Numbered from the stretch's first letter, positions 1 to 8,616 are shown. The stretch: 13,732 nucleotides of DNA from Microcaldota archaeon (GCA_021835105.1 JAKBQS010000015.1:2716-16447), one strand, 5' to 3'. The notes: a model not told the origin generated them from the letters alone. Program-made: numbers and translations.

Positions 1-91
1 CCGATCTATGGAAGCTGAAGTGAGGAGCAGGATAATAGAATGCCTTATTGAAAACTTAGAACCGCTTAAGGAGAAAAAAACAAAAAGTTAA
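1..91 (+). CDS. C-terminal end of an unidentified protein (partial)
   Basis: An open frame enters from the left edge, has its first whole codon at 2, and stops with TAA at 89-91. The 29 visible residues are charged and look helical (…IIECLIENLEPLKEKKTKS) and end in a lysine-rich tail. A helix ending in 'LEPxK/R' is common at the C-terminus of some archaeal class I aminoacyl-tRNA synthetases, but this is far too little sequence to assign a function. Codon use resembles the neighbouring chromosomal genes. The minus-strand DUF1059 gene converges on it with 33 nt between the two stops. Confidence 0.6.
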   Translation, partial: RSMEAEVRSRIIECLIENLEPLKEKKTKS

Positions 92-124
92 ATTATACAA
101 TGCTTATGTGCGGATTTTGTTTAT

Positions 125-301
125 TTATTCCTCCTCTATTGCGTCCTTTATCTTGTGCATGGTTGCATCGTCTATCTTGGACATGTTATGCGCCTTCTTC
201 GCGTGCGCCGCAACCTGCTTCATCAATGCATTCTCGTCCTTCGCGGACGCTTCCCAACCGCACTGCATACCTATGCTGCTGCATGCAAATTTCTTTGCCA
301 T
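125..301 (-). CDS. DUF1059 small protein
   Basis: This is a 58-residue frame with ATG at 301-299 and TAA at 127-125, too short for usual ORF cut-offs. The product begins MAKKFACSSIGMQCGWEASA, continues through a conserved-looking middle (KQVAAHAKKAHNM) and ends with a helix rich in Lys and Glu. The spacing F-A-C…G-M-x-C…A…H-A-K-K-x-H matches the DUF1059 family, whose members are small soluble proteins of unknown function with an N-terminal C-x(6-7)-C pair; Cys6 and Cys14 are present here. GGTG lies 6 nt upstream of the start, and a TATA-like TTTTTATA (minus strand) lies about 30 nt further up. Plus-strand frames over this region are shadows. The family call is by eye. Confidence 0.82.
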   Translation of the reverse strand: MAKKFACSSIGMQCGWEASAKDENALMKQVAAHAKKAHNMSKIDDATMHKIKDAIEEE

Positions 302-420
302 TTCAACACCGCTATAATAATCCCATTTGGGATATAAAAAGCGGCTCGTTTCTTCAAAACATTATTATTCCTATGCGAGTTTTGCACTAATATAAAAATG
401 TTTTTATTTGGTTAGATATT
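302..420. promoter_or_regulatory. Divergent promoter region, DUF1059 / metallopeptidase
   Basis: This AT-rich gap separates two divergent genes. TATAAAAA at 333-340 reads as a TATA box on both strands: TTTTTATA on the minus strand lies about 32-39 nt before the DUF1059 start. TAATATAAAAATG at about 390-402 lies 25-30 nt before the ATG at 421, which fits a leaderless mRNA for the metallopeptidase. A 6-bp inverted repeat, ATCCCA-TT-TGGGAT (320-333), sits just downstream of the minus-strand TATA box and could be an operator. No gene is seen in the gap itself. Confidence 0.5.
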
Positions 421-1149
421 ATGGAGGGTGTTACTGCTGGAGGCAGAGAATACCACGTGAAGGAGGAGTATTCGCGCGGCAGGATTGCTTCTGCAAGGGT
501 AGCTGGAGACGAGATAATAATTAGGCTGCCAGCTAGAGCTTCGGCAAGGGAGAAAGCGGATATGGCCAGGTCGCTTGTTGATAGGATAATAAGGAAGGTG
601 AATGCAAACCCATATTATTTCTATAAGGAGCCGATGGAATTTTCTGAAGGATCTTCCTTCTGGTTTTTCGACAGGATGATTTTCCTTCCCGAAGTATCGT
701 ACGGTGGAAGATCCAGATCTGCATTTATAGGCAATACACTTTATATAAAAGTAAGGCGCGGGAGCCCTTCGGAGATCAAGGGCATGGTGGATAAGGCAGT
801 TCTTAAGGCCCTTAAGCGCAACTTTATGCCTCTGGTGGAAGAGCGCATACGCATGCTTGACGAGAGCAGCTTCAGGTTCGGGGATTGGAGCGTGAGGATA
901 GGCAATATGGAGAGCGTATGGGGAAGCTGCAGCGGCAGGAAACTGAGCTTTAGCATCAGGCTATTCTTTGCGCCTGAGAAGATAATAGATTACGTAATAA
1001 TGCACGAGCTTGCGCACCTGAAGGAGCATAACCATTCGGAGAGATTTTGGAAACTTCTCGGAAGCGCGATGCCGGACTTCAGGGAAAGAAGAGCGTGGCT
1101 GAAGAAGAATGGAAACATGGTGGGGCCTTCTAAGATGCATATGCTCTGA
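421..1149 (+). CDS. YgjP/DUF45-type zinc metallopeptidase
   Basis: The 242-residue protein has an N-terminal beta-rich part and a C-terminal zinc-protease core. The signature is WGSC at 167-170 followed by HELAH at 195-199 and NHS at 204-206. His195 and His199 would bind zinc, Glu196 is the general base, and His205 is the likely third ligand. A helix with the pattern FW…LLG…DFRERRAWL follows. This order is that of the YgjP-like (DUF45, SprT-like gluzincin) family, soluble proteins with poorly known substrates. No signal peptide or membrane segment is seen, so it should be cytosolic. The ATG at 421 is preceded by a TATA box at leaderless distance. It converges on the DP2 gene with only 5 nt between stop codons. 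Confidence 0.88.
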   Translation: MEGVTAGGREYHVKEEYSRGRIASARVAGDEIIIRLPARASAREKADMARSLVDRIIRKVNANPYYFYKEPMEFSEGSSFWFFDRMIFLPEVSYGGRSRSAFIGNTLYIKVRRGSPSEIKGMVDKAVLKALKRNFMPLVEERIRMLDESSFRFGDWSVRIGNMESVWGSCSGRKLSFSIRLFFAPEKIIDYVIMHELAHLKEHNHSERFWKLLGSAMPDFRERRAWLKKNGNMVGPSKMHML

Positions 1150-1154
1150 ACTTC

Positions 1155-4100
1155 CTACATGAATTTAGCGAGGTTAAACTGACCGTTCTTTGCGTCTGAT
1201 GCAGGCTGGTCAGTGTAGATGAATACATTATATATCTCGTCTTTTATCATGTAAAGCCTCTGCTTTATGTACGGGTCTATATCGTACTTCTCTGCTAGTG
1301 CTATAGACATTTCCAGGTACTTCTCTATTCCGCCGCGTGATATCGTAAGAAGCAGTTTGGATCCGTCTTTAGGGCACTTTCCGCCCAGTGGAGTGCGCCT
1401 GTACTTTGAATTGCATACGGAGCACCTGAATTCCTGCCTTGAGAATGAATGCAGGTTGCCTATCAAATCTGGTATGAAGTGTCCAAGTATTACCCTTTTT
1501 GCAGCGTCCCTCTTGTTTACCGCATTTATCTTATCCATAAGCTCAAACTCTGCGTCTACCTTTTCTTTCATTGTCTTGAGCAGGGTATACGAGCTTCTTT
1601 TCGGAGAGCGGGATACGGCATCCGAGGAGGATTCGTGAGTAAACCATATGTTGGAGAATCTCTCTTCCTTGCCTAGCCTGCTCTCGACCATCTCAAGCTT
1701 CACTTCTGAAGGAGGAGGGTAGCTGAGCGATTTTTCGTAGAACTCCAGGGGATACGTGCGCACAGTTTCCATTGCATGAACTTCATCGTCGACTTCTTCT
1801 GGATATATGTTTACGCTGAGTATCAGCGGGGTATCCATCGTACCGCCTATGTTGGACGGGAGATATGATCTTGAGAAATTTATCAGGGAATCCATTAGGA
1901 GCATGACTGTATCCTCATCGCCGTCGCAGTTCCTTCTTCTCGCGGATATTATGTACGGATGGGCAAATCCCACATTTGCATCGGTATATCCTATTATGCG
2001 GTTTAGGACGCCGCATGATGTATGTGGGGAAAGCGATATCGCGAGGGTTCCGACTAGGTCGTTTCTGGTGTAGGCATTGTAGTACCTGTCCATGCCATAA
2101 AAAAGCTCGAGCATGTCATCTATGAATCTGGACACCTTTACCAGATAGTCTCCGCATTTCCTGCTTACAACTATATCCTGGTGCTTGATCTCCACCAGCT
2201 GGGATGGATCAGTGAGCGGATTGCCATAGCAATCTGTCGTGTAGCCCATCTCGTGGAGCTTTTCTATGCTTGTGCCTATCTCTGCCGGATAGAAGTGGGT
2301 AAGCGGCATGTCCGTAGAGTCGAATCTTGCAGTTCCATCCTTGAATGTAAAGACGCCATTTTTAGCCCTCAAGACACCCTTGGCTATAGGCTCTGCGCAT
2401 CTGTCCCTGCTCATCAGGCCTTTTACGCCCTTTACCATAGACGGCATCTTGGTGAGCCTGAGCTCTGCCATTGTATCTTCCACCTCCTTCACGATGTTTA
2501 CCTCTCTCTCATCGTATCCGGAGGTTGGCGCGCTGCACTTGGGGCATTTCTCCGCGCTGGTCTCGTATCCGCAGCTTATGCATTTCCTTATTATTACAGA
2601 GGCATTTTTGCAGTCGTTGCAGTATGGCCAGCTCGTCATCCTGCCGCAGGTTGGGCACCTGTACCGCGCTATCTGCACCTTTATGTAACCTGAAAACCTC
2701 TTTGACGCAGCCAGATATGAAGAGGTTATGTTCCTATCGTTACCGCCGTTGTAGCCTATCGGAAAGAGTGCATTAGCTGCAGGTTTCATCATGCGCTCCT
2801 TTGCTTTCTCCGGGCGGCCTATCCTGGCGCCTATGAAAGTGGATCTCTTCATTATCCTTATGCTTGAGAGCGAATTTACCATTGCTATCGGATCTGCTGG
2901 ATTGGATGAATATGCAGAATCCAGCGGGGGCTTAGCCGCCTTGCCATCCAGACCCCTGAATATCCCAAGCGATACGAGAAGCGCTTGTGCGTGGTCTCCG
3001 CTTATCTTTATCCCACCGCCCTCGCTTAGTGAATGTGGAACACAGAGAAGCTCCAGATTCCTCTTTATCTGCTGCGTGTTTGGAAGTACCAGGTTTTCTA
3101 TCTCTTGCAGGCACTTCTCCTTTCCTACGGAATCGAAAAGTACACCGGCAAGAGAGGCTATCTGCTCGCATTTGAGTGCCTGGAATTCGTATAGGTATAT
3201 AGGATGCATGGGCAGGGATTTGTCCAGACATATTTTATAAATGTCAATGAAGCGCTTTGAGGCTGGTTTTATCGAAGGATCGCCTTTGGATTCCAGCTGC
3301 CTTTCCCAGAATTCCTCAACATAGCTTGACGGCTGCAACGGGGTGTTTGATTTCCTGAAGTCGCCATACGTTACAAGGATGTCGCCGATGTATATGATCT
3401 CTTCTATTTCGTCTTTAAGCTTCTCTGCGGTCTCTGCATCGTTTATGCGCAGTGCTTCTCCTGACTTGAGTCTGACGAACGGACCTTCTATGGAGTCTAC
3501 AGGAGACGCTACGCAGCCTTTGCCAGGCATCTCGACTTTGAGCTGCGTCCCTGTAGCGACAAAACCCATTGTAAGTATCATGGTGGCGGGGCTGAAGCCT
3601 TTTGCAGCTATGCCGGTCATCCGGCTCCTTCCGTACCTGAGCCTGAAGCCACCCATATGGCCAGGGTATGCGAGTATGGGGCGCCCCGCAACTAGCTCTT
3701 CTAGGAATACTGCGGTGTCGGATTCGCTTACGCTTTTCTTTGCCTCAACTTTTATTATGTTGCTTAGCCAGTCCCACCCGAGCCCGTAGCCCTTCACTTC
3801 CTTCATGAGCTTCTTTGCTTTCTGGGCTATTCCCTCGCATAGGACCAGGCCTACTCCCCCGCGTATCTTGTTTGTTATTATCACTTCCTTTCCATCCGCC
3901 CTGATCCTCTTTATGTCCCTGTGCACCCCTATCTCCATCACCTCAGTTGGCACACCGTCGACACATACCGGGAGGTTTTGCAGTATCACGCGCAGGTCTT
4001 CTTCGCTTGGCTTATACTGGAGCCTTGCTATCCGTGCATGATACGTTGAGACTTCTTCAAGGTACCGCTCTATTTCCTCGGGAGTTGCCTTATAGGCACC

Positions 4101-4571
4101 TACGGAGAAGAGCCTCCTTGCATAATCCGCAAGTGCTACTGAGAGCGCTGCGGCGGTTCCTCCGGCACCTCTTATTGGTCCGGCATAAAGAATCGATATG
4201 TAGTTTGACCCGTCCCTGTTTTTATATTCCCTGATGCCCTGTATGCCCTCAGTTGGAGCGACGAGTATGCCTTCGGTAAGGATTGCCGAGCCTACTTTAA
4301 CGGCGAGCTCCATCCGCTTTATAGGCTCCATGCTGCTGAACTCTTCCCTGGTGCAAATCTCCTTTACAACCTCAAAAGCAAGCTTGCTCCTCGACTTCTG
4401 GCCTGCAAGGTTCCGTATGATGCCCTCTATGCCCTTTACCCCTATAAGCCCGTCAACCCTGCTAGCCAGATCAGGGGCAGGCTTAATCTCCACGTAAGGT
4501 GAGGGATCCTTGCCTGTTGAGCGTGCCTTTGAAGCAAGTTCATATTCACGGTTGAACCTCTCTGAGAGCAT
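1155..4571 (-). CDS. polC: DNA polymerase D large subunit (DP2)
   Basis: The 1138-residue product is the catalytic subunit of the archaeal D-family replicative polymerase, which works with the exonuclease subunit DP1 (not in this window). The N-terminus has the DP2 pattern 'A…DPSPxVEI…DLAxRV'. A conserved glycine-rich block, GPIRGAGGTAAALSV, lies near 131-145. A cysteine cluster forms zinc modules (C639/C642, C651/C654, C664/C667, C676/C679). The active-site block NCDGDED at 881-887 holds the catalytic aspartates, D883 and D885 by family analogy. A second zinc module carries C1050, C1053 and C1066. The C-terminus, QFNLAKFM, resembles a PCNA-binding PIP box. Length is normal and no intein is visible. 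The frame is open upstream to a TAG with only a CTG in between, so ATG 4571 is the best start, although homology may extend a few residues further. The start lies 46 nt after the M20 hydrolase stop, suggesting one transcript. Confidence 0.97.
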   Translation of the reverse strand: MLSERFNREYELASKARSTGKDPSPYVEIKPAPDLASRVDGLIGVKGIEGIIRNLAGQKSRSKLAFEVVKEICTREEFSSMEPIKRMELAVKVGSAILTEGILVAPTEGIQGIREYKNRDGSNYISILYAGPIRGAGGTAAALSVALADYARRLFSVGAYKATPEEIERYLEEVSTYHARIARLQYKPSEEDLRVILQNLPVCVDGVPTEVMEIGVHRDIKRIRADGKEVIITNKIRGGVGLVLCEGIAQKAKKLMKEVKGYGLGWDWLSNIIKVEAKKSVSESDTAVFLEELVAGRPILAYPGHMGGFRLRYGRSRMTGIAAKGFSPATMILTMGFVATGTQLKVEMPGKGCVASPVDSIEGPFVRLKSGEALRINDAETAEKLKDEIEEIIYIGDILVTYGDFRKSNTPLQPSSYVEEFWERQLESKGDPSIKPASKRFIDIYKICLDKSLPMHPIYLYEFQALKCEQIASLAGVLFDSVGKEKCLQEIENLVLPNTQQIKRNLELLCVPHSLSEGGGIKISGDHAQALLVSLGIFRGLDGKAAKPPLDSAYSSNPADPIAMVNSLSSIRIMKRSTFIGARIGRPEKAKERMMKPAANALFPIGYNGGNDRNITSSYLAASKRFSGYIKVQIARYRCPTCGRMTSWPYCNDCKNASVIIRKCISCGYETSAEKCPKCSAPTSGYDEREVNIVKEVEDTMAELRLTKMPSMVKGVKGLMSRDRCAEPIAKGVLRAKNGVFTFKDGTARFDSTDMPLTHFYPAEIGTSIEKLHEMGYTTDCYGNPLTDPSQLVEIKHQDIVVSRKCGDYLVKVSRFIDDMLELFYGMDRYYNAYTRNDLVGTLAISLSPHTSCGVLNRIIGYTDANVGFAHPYIISARRRNCDGDEDTVMLLMDSLINFSRSYLPSNIGGTMDTPLILSVNIYPEEVDDEVHAMETVRTYPLEFYEKSLSYPPPSEVKLEMVESRLGKEERFSNIWFTHESSSDAVSRSPKRSSYTLLKTMKEKVDAEFELMDKINAVNKRDAAKRVILGHFIPDLIGNLHSFSRQEFRCSVCNSKYRRTPLGGKCPKDGSKLLLTISRGGIEKYLEMSIALAEKYDIDPYIKQRLYMIKDEIYNVFIYTDQPASDAKNGQFNLAKFM

Positions 4572-4617
4572 CTCGAAATATTCAGTATTGTTCAGCCCAC
4601 CACCACTTGTATACTAG

Positions 4618-5826
4618 CTATTGCGCCATAAGCGAGACAAAGACCTTTGCGTCAGCAACCATATCGTCTATTATTACATACTCGTTAGGCATGTGTGCAA
4701 CGTCATACTCGGTGCACCATACGGCGGCGTCGAACCCCCGTTTTCTTGCAAACGCCGCACATGTGCCGCCGCCTATGCCAACCGCTTTGGGAACGATGCC
4801 CCTTGTCTCTTTTATTGCTGATGCAAGCTTCGCCACTATCTCGCACTCCGGATTGGTAGGCGGAGCCGGATCCTCCCTGACAAACGGCTCTATCTTTATC
4901 TTTACCTCTGAGAACTTGCTTGATGAGGCTATTGAGCGAAGGTCTGCAAGTATGTCATCCAGCTTGTACTCTGGAAGGACTCTGCAGTCTATGTAGAATA
5001 CTTCCTTTCCAGGTATTATATTTACACTCTCCACATTCTTCTCGTGCTTTGTCATCTCGAAAGTAGAGTAGCTTGGCTGGAAGAGCTGATTCTTTTTCTG
5101 GTACTTCTCATGCAAGAGCGCGTCTGCTTCCTGAAGGAAAGTGCACATGTACCTGAATGCGTTCTTCCCAATCTCAGGTATGCTTGCATGCGCCTGAACG
5201 CCTTCTATTACAACCTTCACCCATAGGAGCCCCTTCTCCCCTACCTCTATTATGCTCCCCTTTGAATTCCCCGAATCGGGAACTACGAACATGTCCCCTT
5301 GCCTGAATATGTTCTCATCCATCAGCTTTTGCATCCCGTATCTGCTTCCGACCTCTTCGTCTGCAGCCAGTACTATCCCAAAGTTGTACGCGGTGTGCAT
5401 TGCAAGCTCCTTTATTACCCTAGCTGCAAACATTATGCCCACTACGGACTGGCCGTCGTCCGAGACCCCGCGGCCGTAAAGTCTGCCATCTTTCTCTACC
5501 GGGTTGAAAGGATCGGTTTTCCAAAGAGAGATGTCACCTACTGCGACTGTGTCAATGTGGCCTACAAACCATATCGTTCGTTCTGCGCTTCCAAGCTTTG
5601 ATACTATGCTAGGTCTCTTGAAGCCGCTGTCATCAATGTATTCGTAGCGCTGCGTGCTGAAACCCCATGACTTCAGCTTCCTCTCCAGGAATAATGCCCT
5701 TGCTTCCTCGCCTTTCCCGCCGCTATTGGGGGATATTGCTGGTATCCGTATCATCTCTGATAGGAGACCCACCATCTCTTCCCTGTATGAAGCAATAGCA
5801 GTCATAGCATCGGCTTTGCTGACCAT
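4618..5826 (-). CDS. M20-family metallohydrolase
   Basis: The 402-residue protein has the two-metal M20 peptidase/deacylase layout. The visible motifs are GHIDTV (H90, D92), GRGVSDDG (bridging Asp, probably D123), DEEVGS (E157 general base, E158 metal ligand), PDSG (D184) and a C-terminal AHMPNEY (H378). A lid/dimerization domain with QAHAS at 211-215 is inserted between the catalytic halves. The family contains acetylornithine deacetylase, succinyl-diaminopimelate desuccinylase, LysK-like enzymes and carboxypeptidases; the sequence alone does not settle the substrate. It is cytosolic, with no signal peptide. ATG 5826 follows a TTTAAAT box about 30 nt upstream on its strand. It is the probable first gene of a unit with DP2. 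Confidence 0.9.
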   Translation of the reverse strand: MVSKADAMTAIASYREEMVGLLSEMIRIPAISPNSGGKGEEARALFLERKLKSWGFSTQRYEYIDDSGFKRPSIVSKLGSAERTIWFVGHIDTVAVGDISLWKTDPFNPVEKDGRLYGRGVSDDGQSVVGIMFAARVIKELAMHTAYNFGIVLAADEEVGSRYGMQKLMDENIFRQGDMFVVPDSGNSKGSIIEVGEKGLLWVKVVIEGVQAHASIPEIGKNAFRYMCTFLQEADALLHEKYQKKNQLFQPSYSTFEMTKHEKNVESVNIIPGKEVFYIDCRVLPEYKLDDILADLRSIASSSKFSEVKIKIEPFVREDPAPPTNPECEIVAKLASAIKETRGIVPKAVGIGGGTCAAFARKRGFDAAVWCTEYDVAHMPNEYVIIDDMVADAKVFVSLMAQ

Positions 5827-5884
5827 TTTATCACATGCAGTATCTCCATGTCAACCTATTTAAATTTTGTATTCTAAACCTGAT
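5827..5884. promoter_or_regulatory. Shared divergent promoter, M20 hydrolase / membrane protein
   Basis: This 58-bp gap has the near-palindromic TATA element ATTTAAAT at about 5858-5865. It is roughly 25-30 nt from the plus-strand ATG at 5885 and about 32 nt from the minus-strand ATG at 5826, so one AT-rich element could serve both genes with almost no leader. No other motif is evident. Confidence 0.5.
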
Positions 5885-6421
5885 ATGAAGAATGTTATGG
5901 CCAAACAGGATAGAAAGAGCGTTGCAGGAGTTGAGGAGGGCTTCGGCTTAGAGGTAAAGGAGGAAATAGCGGCACATGCAGAGATAGAGGAACCCATACT
6001 CTTCTGGATTGCGATACTTTCTGTCGGGATAATACTGCGGATAATAGTCTATGATACTACCGCTTTGGCTGGAACCGGGCCAATATACGGGCTTGCAGGC
6101 TCTATCTCGGAATTCATACTGTTTGTCCCAGGCCCGATAATACTTCCTTTGATAATAGGAGCAGTGATTGGATCTAAGGTAGGAGTTATGTCTACCAGCA
6201 TGAAGAAGGCGATAAAGTCGGGAATTCTTAACAGCACCTATGCTGCTGTGATTTACGTAGTAGCAATAATTGTAATTTATGAGGTCCTTGAGTATACGGT
6301 GCCGTCAAAGTCCATAGGGATCCCATTCCTTATCTACGGGCTTGTCATACTTCCTGTCCTTATACTTTTATTGGTATCGGTGGTATTCGCAGTTCTTTCG
6401 TATTCGAGGAGGATCTCTTAG
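5885..6421 (+). CDS. Four-helix membrane protein of unknown function
   Basis: Starting at ATG 5885, the protein is 178 residues. The open frame extends to a TTG at 5867, but the TATA box overlaps that start, and 5885 is at leaderless distance. A polar, acidic N-terminal tail of about 36 residues precedes four hydrophobic stretches: ILFWIAILSVGIILRIIVY, the segment around FILFVPGPIILPLIIGAVIG, the segment around AAVIYVVAIIVIYEVL, and a long C-terminal LLLVSVVFAVLSY ending in RRIS. No catalytic motif or known family is recognised. Its TAG stop (6419-6421) directly abuts the stop of the converging GTPase gene at 6422. Confidence 0.78.
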   Translation: MKNVMAKQDRKSVAGVEEGFGLEVKEEIAAHAEIEEPILFWIAILSVGIILRIIVYDTTALAGTGPIYGLAGSISEFILFVPGPIILPLIIGAVIGSKVGVMSTSMKKAIKSGILNSTYAAVIYVVAIIVIYEVLEYTVPSKSIGIPFLIYGLVILPVLILLLVSVVFAVLSYSRRIS

Positions 6422-7591
6422 CTATCTTGCTGCGCTTACGATTTTTATTACGTCTCCGTCTTTTAGCCGGTAGTCTTTTGTTATCCTTATCTTTCTTTTT
6501 GCGTCTATGGCATAGAGCATATTCTTCGCTATATCAGTATGTATCTTAGAGGCAAGGTCCATCGCGGTTGAGCCTTCTTCCATGAGTATGGCATCTGGTA
6601 ACACATTATCGAAATGATCAGAGTACTTGCTCTCATTCTCAACAGGATAGACTACGATGCATTTCGCCGCGCCGAAGACAGCTTCATTTATTAGTTCCTG
6701 AACCCCGGTAGTTGAATGTGAGGAGAGATATTTGGATATGTAAGACAGTGCTTCCTTCTGCTGCTGCGTAGGTGCGCCTGAGACTTTTATCTCTCCACCT
6801 GCAGGATCATATGACAGTATCCCGTTCTTTGAAGCTTTTCTTAATGCCAGCTCTATCGCTCCTGAACAGAAGACCACTGCGTAGCCGCTTAAGTTCATCT
6901 TTATCTTCTCCTTCTCATTTGCAGAGATGGAATCGTCCTTGTTGGCAGCTATTATGAAAGGCTTGCTCGTGTTTATAAGTTCCATCGAAAACCTCACCGC
7001 TTCCTCCCTGCCCCACAATATATTTGAAGTGCCAAGGAAAGCGCTTGCTGCAGCTTTCTCCACCTGCTCCTCTGTAAACCTAAATCCTGAGAGAAGCTCG
7101 CACAGGGCTTTGGTGCCGTCTGCACGCTTCGAGAGGCTTGGCATCTTCTTGAGCAGTATGCCGCCAAGCCACTCCGCTATCTCGTCCTTCACCATTTTTA
7201 TCTCTACCCTTGGATCTGATCCTTCAGCAGCATTGCCCGATATGTCCGTACGCCCACTTGAGTCTATGACATGTATGAATACATCGGAGGACATTATGTC
7301 GTTGAGGAACTGGTTTCCCATCCCTTTCCCGGCATGCGCCTCTGGCACAAGCCCTGCGACGTCTATAATATTTACAGGTATGCGGCGAATGCCGTTTATG
7401 CAGTATGAATTTCTTGGATTGCATTTTGTGCCGAGCTCCACTTCAACGCATCTCCTTGTAGCATACGCGACCCCAAGATTCGGATTTATGGTTGTGAATG
7501 GATAATCAGCTATATCTGCTTCGGCAAGTGTCATTGCCGAGAATAGGGTGCTCTTCCCTTTGTTTGGCGAACCTATAAGACCTAGTATCAT
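6422..7591 (-). CDS. Archaeal YchF/OLA1-like translation-associated GTPase
   Basis: From ATG 7591 the protein is 389 residues, the usual length for archaeal members. Motifs in order are the P-loop GSPNKGKST (7-15), switch I PFTTINPN, DVAG (77-80, G3), and NKDD (217-220, G4). The block GTKCNPRNSYC(I)NG is typical of archaeal YchF relatives. A C-terminal TGS domain runs from about 320 to 389. Bacterial YchF has NxxE at G4 and prefers ATP; the NKxD here suggests a guanine preference. The likely role is ribosome-associated, in the cytosol. The frame stays open upstream through the antisense of the tRNA to 7744, but those residues are tRNA-derived and should not be included. A TATA box near 7618-7630 gives an almost leaderless mRNA, divergent from the tRNA. 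Confidence 0.93.
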   Translation of the reverse strand: MILGLIGSPNKGKSTLFSAMTLAEADIADYPFTTINPNLGVAYATRRCVEVELGTKCNPRNSYCINGIRRIPVNIIDVAGLVPEAHAGKGMGNQFLNDIMSSDVFIHVIDSSGRTDISGNAAEGSDPRVEIKMVKDEIAEWLGGILLKKMPSLSKRADGTKALCELLSGFRFTEEQVEKAAASAFLGTSNILWGREEAVRFSMELINTSKPFIIAANKDDSISANEKEKIKMNLSGYAVVFCSGAIELALRKASKNGILSYDPAGGEIKVSGAPTQQQKEALSYISKYLSSHSTTGVQELINEAVFGAAKCIVVYPVENESKYSDHFDNVLPDAILMEEGSTAMDLASKIHTDIAKNMLYAIDAKRKIRITKDYRLKDGDVIKIVSAAR

Positions 7592-7657
7592 TCTACCGTG
7601 CCAAAAAGAATTAGCAATGAATATTAATATAGGCATAAACCTAATATTCACTCTTGT
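7592..7657. promoter_or_regulatory. Divergent promoter, GTPase / tRNA-Leu
   Basis: An AT-rich block, AATATTAATATAGG (about 7620-7633), reads as a TATA box both ways: about 30 nt before the GTPase ATG at 7591 on the minus strand and about 30 nt before the tRNA 5' end at 7658 on the plus strand. AATATTA (7620-7626) and TAATATT (7642-7648) form an inverted repeat flanking it. Confidence 0.45.
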
Positions 7658-8607
7658 GCAGGGATGGCGGAGCCTGGTCAAACGCGACAGGTTTAGGGCC
7701 TGCTTCCTTTGTGGATTCGAGAGTTCAAATCTCTCTCCCTGCATTTCAAAATCACGAAGTCAAAGCAGGGTTCGGAAATCCGAAACGGAAATCTCCAAGG
7801 AAGGAGGATTTCAATAGGTTTTCCGATAACCTCAAGCAGGTGTCCATGAACGTTTCATGGCACCAGTTACAGCAGTTGCAATCAGTATTGCACAAGACGC
7901 AAACCAAGAGGTTTGCCGGAAAGAGGAAGACGCCGAAATATGGCTCGCTCTCAAAGGCGTTTTCCGATATACAACTCGAAAGGTTCCTCCACGTAATAGA
8001 CTCTGACAAATTCCGCCTGCTATTCAGTTATCAAGCACAGCTTGGGCTTAGAATAGGTGAGGCGGTCAGAGTAAACATAAACTCAATAGACCTAGAAACG
8101 AGGGAACTTACCTTGAAGACCGAAAAGGCTCAGGTAATGGACTCGTTATTGATTCCGATGCAGTTGTTCAAGGATACCATAGCTTTCATCTCGAAATACA
8201 GAGCTGAGATTGAGAAGGCGCAGGGCTATCTGTTCTATGCTGACAAGCTTAGAACCAAGCGGCCTGAACCATTCCTAGAGCAGAACTACGTTCGCAATAG
8301 GTTCAGGCACTACATAGTCCTAGCTGGGTTGGACGAGGTTTATGACACTTCGGACGAAACCCAAGAAAGGAGCGTAAGGCATCTTCATAGGCTCACTACT
8401 CACAGCCTACGGCATTACGCTATTACCCGCTTTGCCAAGCAGACGAACGGAAATCTAGTGCTTACCAGCCGCTTTGCAAGGCATAGCGATCCAAGCACGA
8501 CCATGACCTACATAAGCACCAAGAAAGAGGAGCTATACAAGGAGATAGACAACGCCTTTGGCCTAGATCAAGCCCTAAGCCTGAAAGCCCGCATTTCAGG
8601 CACGTAA
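7654..8607 (+). CDS. int: Tyrosine-recombinase integrase 1, C-terminal part running out of the tRNA
   Basis: The frame is open from a TTG at 7654, but codons 1-30 are tRNA sequence. The protein proper begins at about the T arm (SRVQISLPA), or at an internal ATG at 7846 if translated alone. In open-frame numbering the catalytic set is R133 (GLRIGE), a candidate lysine at K155 or K158, H250-x-x-R253 (HSLRH), H277 (ARHSD) and the nucleophile Y286 (MTYIST). All are present, so the catalytic domain looks intact. Similarity to the second integrase (11.6-12.5 kb) starts exactly at the tRNA-derived peptide and continues to the end, so the tRNA 3' end is part of the native coding sequence. The natural start codon would therefore be the one at 11558, separated by integration as in SSV-type elements. 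It stops at TAA 8605-8607. Confidence 0.85.
   Translation: MCRDGGAWSNATGLGPASFVDSRVQISLPAFQNHEVKAGFGNPKRKSPRKEDFNRFSDNLKQVSMNVSWHQLQQLQSVLHKTQTKRFAGKRKTPKYGSLSKAFSDIQLERFLHVIDSDKFRLLFSYQAQLGLRIGEAVRVNINSIDLETRELTLKTEKAQVMDSLLIPMQLFKDTIAFISKYRAEIEKAQGYLFYADKLRTKRPEPFLEQNYVRNRFRHYIVLAGLDEVYDTSDETQERSVRHLHRLTTHSLRHYAITRFAKQTNGNLVLTSRFARHSDPSTTMTYISTKKEELYKEIDNAFGLDQALSLKARISGT
7658..7743 (+). tRNA. tRNA-Leu (anticodon UAG)
   Basis: The 86-nt class II tRNA has acceptor GCAGGGA (7658-7664) pairing perfectly with TCCCTGC (7736-7742), with discriminator A at 7743. The D stem is GCG/CGC with GG in the loop. The anticodon loop TTTAGGG (7692-7698) gives TAG at 7694-7696. The long variable arm has TCC/GGA. 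The T arm is GAGAG-TTCAAAT-CTCTC (7719-7735). CCA is not encoded and no intron is seen. The top pair of the anticodon stem (A7687/C7703, positions 27-43) is an A-C mismatch. The 3' part is the chromosomal attachment site of the integrated elements that follow. Confidence 0.95.
7716..7743 (+). repeat. attL: tRNA-Leu 3' end copy
   Basis: The left copy of the attachment repeat covers the T arm and the 3' acceptor strand. The 20-base core TTCGAGAGTTCAAATCTCTC is identical to the right copy, followed by one mismatch (T here, C there) and CCCTGCA. This copy pairs perfectly with the tRNA 5' acceptor strand. Confidence 0.85.
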
Positions 8608-8616
8608 ACTAGCTTT

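Noticed and set aside
100..390. Plus-strand frames of 60-96 codons over the first intergenic region
   Set aside because: They lie antisense to the DUF1059 gene, whose minus-strand product matches a known family; the plus-strand peptides show no coherent pattern.
1155..4571. Intein in DP2
   Set aside because: Length and motif continuity around the active-site block are normal; no splicing motifs seen.
7592..7744. 51-residue N-terminal extension of the GTPase
   Set aside because: It is an antisense translation of the tRNA and promoter; the GTPase fold starts at MILGLIGSPN.
7795..7812. GGAGG as ribosome binding site for integrase 1
   Set aside because: No start codon at a suitable distance; the bases encode the conserved KEDF residues shared with integrase 2.
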